The notes beneath the pieces are model-generated. The model saw nothing but the letters and a program-made list of their open reading frames with translations, was not told the origin of the DNA and did not search any database. Position numbers and translations under genes: made by a program. A DNA stretch of 64,000 bases from Kingella oralis (GTDB lineage: Bacteria; Pseudomonadota; Gammaproteobacteria; Burkholderiales; Neisseriaceae): contig NZ_CP059569.1 in assembly GCF_014054985.1 (NCBI RefSeq), forward strand, positions 1,054,001 through 1,118,000, given 5' to 3'. This document shows, piece after piece, positions 59,555 to 64,000 of this stretch (the stretch's first letter is position 1; each line of letters begins with the position of its first letter).

Positions 59555-59660
59555 TTTGCAAAACCGACAACCAATGGCGCGTCGGCGGCTCGCCGACATC
59601 TTGGAAACCAGTCATACTCTGTTTAATCAGCCATTTGGCGGCGAGCCGCCGCTCCATTTT
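59555..59660. repeat. REP-like element (about 105 bp)
   Basis: TTTGCAAAACCGACAACC, then GTCGGCGGCTCGCCGAC, AACCAGTCATACTCTGTTTA, and GGCGGCGAGCCGCCGCTCC. Nearly the same as 60357-60466. No coding. Sits next to DUS. Confidence 0.7.
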
Positions 59661-59707
59661 TAGTTTTCAGGCTGCCTGATTGCCTAAGCCCAAAGGCAGC
59701 CTGAAAA

Positions 59708-60235
59708 CTACTCTTCATCACTCTCTTGCCATGCTTGGCGTAGGATGTGCGCTTCCCGCTTGCGTTGCTGTTTGCCGGTAAGGCGGTTTTCAGGCTGCCT
59801 CAGTTTAAGCGGGCGGTTCATGTGCCGCTCAATGCGATAGCCCGTGGCTTCGTTGGCATCGGCAAAATAATATTGCGAGGTGGTGCCGATGCCGATGCGT
59901 TGCAGGCGTATGTCTTTTTCGGCGCACCATTTTTCACGCCTGTCCCAAGTGTCGCGCAAATGTTGCCTTAACGCTGTTTCGCTTAACCCTTGCCCCAGCG
60001 TGGCGAGCCTGCTGTATGTGAATAGGTCTTTGGCGAATAGAAAATCGTAAAAGCGTTGGAAATGCCGGTTGGCGAGTGCCAACACTTCCAGTTGCGCGGC
60101 TTCGTTCAGCTTGGGGTTTTCCAAAATGGAGCGGTATAGCCCGAGCGGGTTGAAATCGGCGTATTTTTGATGATGGGCAATGTAATGGCGGTATTCCGCC
60201 ATGTTCATTTGATTGAATTTTTTGTTTATTTTCAT
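59708..60235 (-). CDS. Hypothetical protein
   Basis: 175 residues, basic, no signal or membrane segment. Starts KINKKFNQMNMAEYRHYIAHH; middle AAQLEVLALANRHFQRFYDFLFAKDLFTYSRLATL; Arg/Lys-rich end (TGKQQRKREAHILRQAWQE). Two REP-like elements flank it. Family not recognised; a nucleic-acid role would fit the charge but is speculation. An internal ATG (MNMAEYRH) could be the true start. Confidence 0.55.
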   Translation of the reverse strand: MKINKKFNQMNMAEYRHYIAHHQKYADFNPLGLYRSILENPKLNEAAQLEVLALANRHFQRFYDFLFAKDLFTYSRLATLGQGLSETALRQHLRDTWDRREKWCAEKDIRLQRIGIGTTSQYYFADANEATGYRIERHMNRPLKLRQPENRLTGKQQRKREAHILRQAWQESDEE

Positions 60236-60572
60236 GTTGTTGTGTTTTCAGGCTGCCTTAACGGATGGCGGGCGGCTTAGGCTATTTGATGGTTGGATGG
60301 TGTAAGCAACGGATGATTCTACGGTGGTTGCGATTGAGCGTTTTCAGGCTGAAACCTTTGCAAAACCGACAACCGATGGAGCATCGGCGGCTCGCCGACA
60401 TCTTGGTAAACCAGTCATACTCTATTTAATCAGCCATTTGGCGGCGAGCCGCCGCCGCTCCATTTTGGGTTTCAGGTTGCCTTATGATTGGTTTGCAAAC
60501 AACGAATTATCCGCCCATACGCAGGCGCAGCCTGAAACGCAGTTCGGCGTAGCCCAAACCCGCAAACCGCCT
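60236..60572. other. Gap with a REP-like element
   Basis: No gene. REP-like element at 60357-60466, DUS and DUS variants close to dusA. Confidence 0.55.
60357..60466. repeat. REP-like element (about 110 bp), second copy
   Basis: Matches 59555-59660 across its length with an extra GCC triplet in the right palindrome and one extra base in the middle. Confidence 0.7.
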
Positions 60573-61583
60573 TCACAACCCCTTTTCCACCTCCGCCCAC
60601 GCTTCCAAAATCAACTCCGCGCGATTGGCTTTCAACAATTCGGCATCGGACAACATCTGCCGCCATGCGCGCGCGCCGTGCAGACCGTGCATCAAGCCGA
60701 GATAGTGGCGCGCCATGTGGCGCAAAATCGTACCGCGCCCCGCAGCCAGCTGCGTTTGCGCGTAGGCGTAGAGCCGTTGTATCAGCTCGGGGTAGCTGAT
60801 TTCAGGCTGCCTGCTGTCGTAAAACAGCCTATCCCAATCGCGCATAATCATGGTGTTGTGATACGCCTCGCGCCCAATCATCACGCCATCCACATGGCGC
60901 AGGTGTTCGGCGATTTCGGCGTTGGTTTTGATGCCGCCGTTGATGATGATTTCCAAATCGGGAAAGTCTTGTTTTAATTGATAAACATAGTGATATTTCA
61001 GCGGCGGGATGTCGCGGTTTTCTTTGGGCGACAAGCCGTCCAGCCATGCGTTGCGCGCGTGCACGATATAAGTGCGCACGGGCGTTTTCTCGCGCAGCGT
61101 GCCCACAAAATCGCGCACGATGCGGTATTCGGTCTGCTTGTCCACGCCGATGCGGTGTTTTACCGTAATCTCGCAATCGGGCGCGGCTTGCTGCATGGCG
61201 TTCAGGCAGTCGGCAACCAAGCCCACATCGTTCATCAAACACGCGCCAAACGCGCCTTTTTGCACGCGCGGGCTGGGGCAGCCGCAGTTGAGGTTGATTT
61301 CATCGTATTGGTATTGCGCGACTTTTTTCGCCGCCTGCGCCAGCTGCGCGGGGTCGCTGCCGCCCAGTTGTAAGGCGATGGGGTGTTCGCTCTCGTTGTA
61401 CGCTAAAAAACGCGCAGGGTCGCCGTGGATAATCGCGCCTGCGTTAATCATTTCGGTGTAAAGCCATGTGTGGCGGCTAATTTGCCGCGCAAGATAGCGG
61501 AAATGGCGGTCAGTCCAGTCCAGCATCGGCGCAATACTCAACCGTCTTTTCTTTTTAATATCAACTAATTCATTATTTTTCAT
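60573..61583 (-). CDS. dusA: tRNA-dihydrouridine(20/20a) synthase
   Basis: 336 residues from ATG 61583 (AAGGTAAG ribosome site). FMN enzyme that reduces U20/U20a in tRNA. SIAPMLDWTDRHFRYLARQI, NLNCGCPSPRVQKGAFGACLM with the catalytic Cys, VKHRIGVDKQ, IVHARNAWLDGLSPKENR, INGGIKTNAE, DGVMIGREAYHNTMI. The first 13 residues (MKNNELVDIKKKR) are encoded by AT-rich DNA unlike the rest, consistent with a 5' end supplied by the adjacent prophage so that the gene stays functional after integration. Confidence 0.94.
   Translation of the reverse strand: MKNNELVDIKKKRRLSIAPMLDWTDRHFRYLARQISRHTWLYTEMINAGAIIHGDPARFLAYNESEHPIALQLGGSDPAQLAQAAKKVAQYQYDEINLNCGCPSPRVQKGAFGACLMNDVGLVADCLNAMQQAAPDCEITVKHRIGVDKQTEYRIVRDFVGTLREKTPVRTYIVHARNAWLDGLSPKENRDIPPLKYHYVYQLKQDFPDLEIIINGGIKTNAEIAEHLRHVDGVMIGREAYHNTMIMRDWDRLFYDSRQPEISYPELIQRLYAYAQTQLAAGRGTILRHMARHYLGLMHGLHGARAWRQMLSDAELLKANRAELILEAWAEVEKGL
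61506..61535. other. Probable prophage attachment site (attL) in the 5' end of dusA
   Basis: Codons for IAPMLDWTDR. Integrases of the dusA-associated family insert phages at this conserved stretch. Composition changes from host-like to AT-rich just upstream. Exact core not defined because the other end of the prophage is outside the window. Confidence 0.5.
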
Positions 61584-61663
61584 TAACTTACCTTGATTTC
61601 TTGCTGTTCGGATAACCGCGTTTAACAGCGTTTTCTTGGGGGTTTTATGGGTTTTGTTGTACC

Positions 61664-61708
61664 ATATTTGCACCATTAACCAACCAAGCAAAGAAATGGT
61701 GCAAATAT
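61664..61708 (+). promoter_or_regulatory. 14-bp inverted repeat abutting the integrase start codon
   Basis: ATATTTGCACCATT (61664-61677) and its exact complement AATGGTGCAAATAT (61695-61708) with a 17-nt spacer; the ATG follows at 61709. Could be an operator, an excisionase/repressor site, or an mRNA hairpin that hides the ribosome site (AAAGA in the spacer). Confidence 0.6.
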
Positions 61709-62872
61709 ATGGGCAGCATTGTTAAACGTATCAACCCATCGGGCAAAACGGTTTACCGAGCACAAATTCGCATTGACCGTGCGGCTTATCCGAAATACGC
61801 GGAAAGCCGCACATTTAGCGAACGCCGTTTAGCGGCGGCTTGGCTTAAAAAACGCGAAGCCGAGCTGGAAGCCAACCCTGAATTGCTGTACTACGGCGGC
61901 AAAAAACAAACCATCCCCACCTTGGCGCAGGCGATTGAACGCTATTTTTCCGAGCCAGCGGCAACGGAATTTGGGCGCACAAAAACAGCAACCTTGAAAT
62001 TTCTATCGGGCTATCCGATTGCCAAGTTGCCGTTAGACAAAATCCGCCGGGCTGATATTGCGGCGCATATCAACCAACGGCGCGATGGATGGGGCGGCTT
62101 TTTACCCGTCAAACCGCAAACCGTCAATAACGATTTACAGTACATCCGCAGCATGTTGAAGCACGCGCATTTCGTGTGGGGCTTGAATGTGAACTGGGCG
62201 GAGATAGATTTGGCGATTGAGGGCGCACGGCGGGCGCGGCTGATTGGCAAAAGCGAGGAGCGGATGCGGCTGGCAACCGCGCAAGAATTGCAGGCATTGA
62301 CCACCCATTTTTACCAACAATGGACAACGCGACCGAACAGTACCAAATTCCCCATGCACCTGATTATGTGGTTTGCCATTTACTCATGCCGCCGCGAAGC
62401 CGAAATCACGCGCCTAGCGTGGGTGGATTACGACAAAACCGCAGGCGATTGGCTGGTGCGTGATTTGAAAAGCCCCAGCGGCAGCAAGGGCAACCACGCC
62501 CGCTTTTTGGTAAACGACAAGCTGCGCCAAGTGATTGCCGCATTCAGACAGCCTGAAATTCAAAACCGCCTAAAATGGCGCGAGATGCAGCCTGAAACAT
62601 GGCTGATTGGCGGCGACAGCAAAAGCATCAGCGCGTCTTTCACACGCGCGTGCAAATTGTTGGGCATTGAGGATTTGCGCTTTCACGACCTGCGCCACGA
62701 AGGCGCGACCCGCCTTGCCGAGGACGGCTTGACCGTGCCGCAGATGCAGCAAATCACGCTGCACCAAAGCTGGAAAACCTTGCAGCGTTATGTGAACCTT
62801 GCCACGCGACCGCGCGAAAACCGCCTAGACTTTGCCGATGCGCTTGCTGTCGCGCAACAAAAGGCAGCCTGA
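61709..62872 (+). CDS. int: Tyrosine integrase of a dusA-inserted prophage
   Basis: 387 residues. Arm-type N-terminal domain (MGSIVKRINPSGKTVYRAQIRI), core-binding SAM-like domain (about 75-175), catalytic domain with R229 in CRREAEITRL, H326-D-L-R329 in FHDLRHEGATRL, H352 in TLHQSWKTLQ and nucleophile Y361 in RYV. Divergent from dusA, with 125 bases between the starts. Contains in-frame DUS-like stretches (RQPEIQ, MQPETW), so the element has long resided in DUS-bearing hosts. Confidence 0.92.
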   Translation: MGSIVKRINPSGKTVYRAQIRIDRAAYPKYAESRTFSERRLAAAWLKKREAELEANPELLYYGGKKQTIPTLAQAIERYFSEPAATEFGRTKTATLKFLSGYPIAKLPLDKIRRADIAAHINQRRDGWGGFLPVKPQTVNNDLQYIRSMLKHAHFVWGLNVNWAEIDLAIEGARRARLIGKSEERMRLATAQELQALTTHFYQQWTTRPNSTKFPMHLIMWFAIYSCRREAEITRLAWVDYDKTAGDWLVRDLKSPSGSKGNHARFLVNDKLRQVIAAFRQPEIQNRLKWREMQPETWLIGGDSKSISASFTRACKLLGIEDLRFHDLRHEGATRLAEDGLTVPQMQQITLHQSWKTLQRYVNLATRPRENRLDFADALAVAQQKAA

Positions 62873-62903
62873 AACGAACCATTGGTCATTTTCAGGCTGC
62901 CTT
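62861..62903. terminator. Bidirectional DUS terminator between integrase and portal genes
   Basis: AAGGCAGCCTGAAA overlapping the int stop faces TTTCAGGCTGCCTT, 18 bases before the portal stop, inside prophage DNA. Confidence 0.6.
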
Positions 62904-62921
62904 CAATAACGGCGAATATGC

Positions 62922-63947
62922 TCAGGCAATCACATAATCATCAAACTTAAACAGCTCCAAGCCCACGCGCTCGTTAATATCCAAAAATGTCTGTTGCAGC
63001 GGTTTGACTTCGTTGGTGGCAAACACCCGCGCCACCGTTTCCGCATCGCCCAGCCCGCTCGTGTTTTTGGGCACAACCCCCATTAGCGCAGGCGGCACGC
63101 GGTGAATCGCCATCATATCCTCCGCCGAAATCGTCTTGATGTTCAAAAAATCATCTTTCGCTGCCACTTCCGCAATCGGAATCAGCTTTAAGCCGTCGGG
63201 GCTGCCGTCGGGCGAGCGGATGACAATATTTTTAAAATTGCCGTTGCCTTTGGCTTGGCGTAGCTGTTCTTTGATGTTTGCCCAGCCCTCCTCGTCAATC
63301 TTGGCATCGGTGGAATACAAGATAAACCCCGCGTGCGAGCCATTTTGATAATAGCGCACCCGAAAGCGCGTAGCCGCCGCGTTCAAATCCACGCTGTCCA
63401 ACGCCGCCAAGTAATAGGGCAAGCCATACACTTCCTGTTTCAAGTTGGGCTGCATCACATGAATCACGTCCTCGCCTGCGATTTCATCGTAGTTCAAGCC
63501 CAATCCTAGCCCCATGCCATAGCGCAGATACACAAAATCGTGCAGATTGCTGGCTCGGCGCATGTACATTGCCAAACGGTTTTGCACCGACACGGGCACG
63601 CCAAAGCGGTTGCGCTGGATTTCCAAATACCCATTGCCCAGCACCAAATAATTAAAGGCAAATTTTTCAAACTCCGAGCGGCTCAAAAAGCGCGTGGGCG
63701 TGAACGTAACTTTTAGGATATTGATTTTGGCGTATATCGCGCTGGCATGGTGCACGCCCGAGCGCAGCAGCCGCTCCAAATCCACCAGCGACACGGGCAT
63801 CTCAAAAAACCGCCCGTTGTCCACCACGCCCAAAAAATCAAACACGCTAAATTCGCCCAACACATCCGAATAGCTGAACACATCCGCAGATGCGGCTTGC
63901 GGCAGAGCAGGTGCGCTTTTGCGCTTAAACTTCAAAAAATCAAACAT
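62922..63947 (-). CDS. Phage portal protein, P2 gpQ-like (PBSX family)
   Basis: 341 residues, P2 gpQ size (344). Forms the dodecameric ring through which DNA enters the capsid. Typical segments: YSDVLGEFSVFDFLGVV, FLSRSEFEKFAFNYLVLGNGYLEIQRN, VIHVMQPNLKQEVYGLPYYLAALDSV, RYYQNGSHAGFILY, MAIHRVPPALMGVVPKNTSGLGDAE. Convergent with int; the remaining packaging and head genes lie beyond the right edge. Confidence 0.88.
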   Translation of the reverse strand: MFDFLKFKRKSAPALPQAASADVFSYSDVLGEFSVFDFLGVVDNGRFFEMPVSLVDLERLLRSGVHHASAIYAKINILKVTFTPTRFLSRSEFEKFAFNYLVLGNGYLEIQRNRFGVPVSVQNRLAMYMRRASNLHDFVYLRYGMGLGLGLNYDEIAGEDVIHVMQPNLKQEVYGLPYYLAALDSVDLNAAATRFRVRYYQNGSHAGFILYSTDAKIDEEGWANIKEQLRQAKGNGNFKNIVIRSPDGSPDGLKLIPIAEVAAKDDFLNIKTISAEDMMAIHRVPPALMGVVPKNTSGLGDAETVARVFATNEVKPLQQTFLDINERVGLELFKFDDYVIA

Positions 63948-64000
63948 TGCAAAACCTTTCTAACAGAGGCAGCCTGAAAACCAAGCCGTCAAAACGAATA

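Larger units (their letters stand above)
1..64000. repeat. Dispersed DNA uptake sequences (AGGCAGCCTGAA dialect)
   Basis: AGGCAGCCTGAA and TTCAGGCTGCCT recur in nearly every intergenic gap and inside many genes (rng, tsaC, secD, algH, ruvX, dinB, the lplT-like gene, the HTH-UbiX-like gene). This 12-mer is the Kingella-type dialect; the Neisseria form is ATGCCGTCTGAA. One- or two-base variants (AGGTAGCCTGAA, AGGCAGTCTGAA) occur too. The AT-rich islands at 888-1245 and 22179-22820 and both IS copies lack it. Confidence 0.9.

Noticed and set aside
53636..60466. CRISPR array
   Set aside because: Repeats are palindromic, widely and unevenly spaced, without regular spacers or cas genes.

Overview
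The window is chromosomal DNA from a member of the Neisseriaceae, most likely Kingella or a close relative. The main sign is the 12-mer AGGCAGCCTGAA and its reverse complement, scattered through nearly every intergenic gap. This matches the Kingella-type dialect of the DNA uptake sequence (DUS). It often occurs as inverted pairs that look like terminators. Gene content and pairings (rlmE-ftsH, yajC-secD-secF, hprK-rapZ with ptsN, dRS3 repeats, IS1016-type insertion sequences) fit the same family. The species is not established.

Layout. 1-7.3 kb: pyrD (cut by the window edge), a low-GC toxin-tip/immunity remnant, pnp, erpA, rng and tsaC. 7.3-22 kb: a disrupted DUF4303-like gene, a giant FAD/Fe-S oxidoreductase, coaBC, two cyclophilins, an MHS-type transporter behind a structured leader, rlmB, a 2H-phosphoesterase-nhaC pair, a small membrane protein and tyrB. 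22-34 kb: an AT-rich orphan SUKH immunity gene, ilvA, a PBP5-type dacA, an FmdE-like protein, an EamA exporter, IS copy 1, apbC, purA, a small membrane protein, hisZ and tRNA-Phe. 34-47 kb: proB, a helix-turn-helix/UbiX-like fusion gene, algH-ruvX, a small secreted protein, fabI, dinB, a Sel1 protein, nrdB, a ferredoxin-NADP reductase, rlmE, ftsH and a PqiC-like lipoprotein. 47-60 kb: a compact run with ccoS and an LplT-like transporter, an isochorismatase-type hydrolase, yajC-secD-secF, pdxJ-acpS, a probable FNR-activated small RNA, trpF, rapZ, hprK, IS copy 2, ptsN and an unknown gene. 60.5-64 kb: dusA with a divergent tyrosine integrase and a P2-type portal gene, the left edge of a prophage integrated at dusA.

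Most of the window is housekeeping: RNA decay and modification (pnp, rng, rlmB, rlmE, dusA, tsaC), Fe-S assembly (erpA, apbC), cofactors (coaBC, pdxJ, acpS), amino acids and nucleotides (ilvA, tyrB, trpF, hisZ, proB, pyrD, purA, nrdB), envelope and secretion (dacA, secDF, ftsH, PqiC-like) and the nitrogen-PTS regulators hprK/rapZ/ptsN.

The most unusual items are: (1) an sRNA-like locus at 55.06-55.22 kb with a perfect TTGAC-N4-GTCAA dyad centred at about -41.5, a -10 box and a strong intrinsic terminator, resembling neisserial AniS/FnrS; (2) a protein fusing an XRE-type DNA-binding domain to a degenerate UbiX-like flavoprotein domain, with its own promoter; (3) a hairpin leader beginning at the predicted transcription start of the MHS transporter; (4) a 160-bp MITE present twice; (5) two AT-rich toxin/immunity remnants; (6) a dusA-targeted prophage whose integrase start codon abuts a 14-bp inverted repeat. 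All functional statements come from reading motifs; no searches were run.
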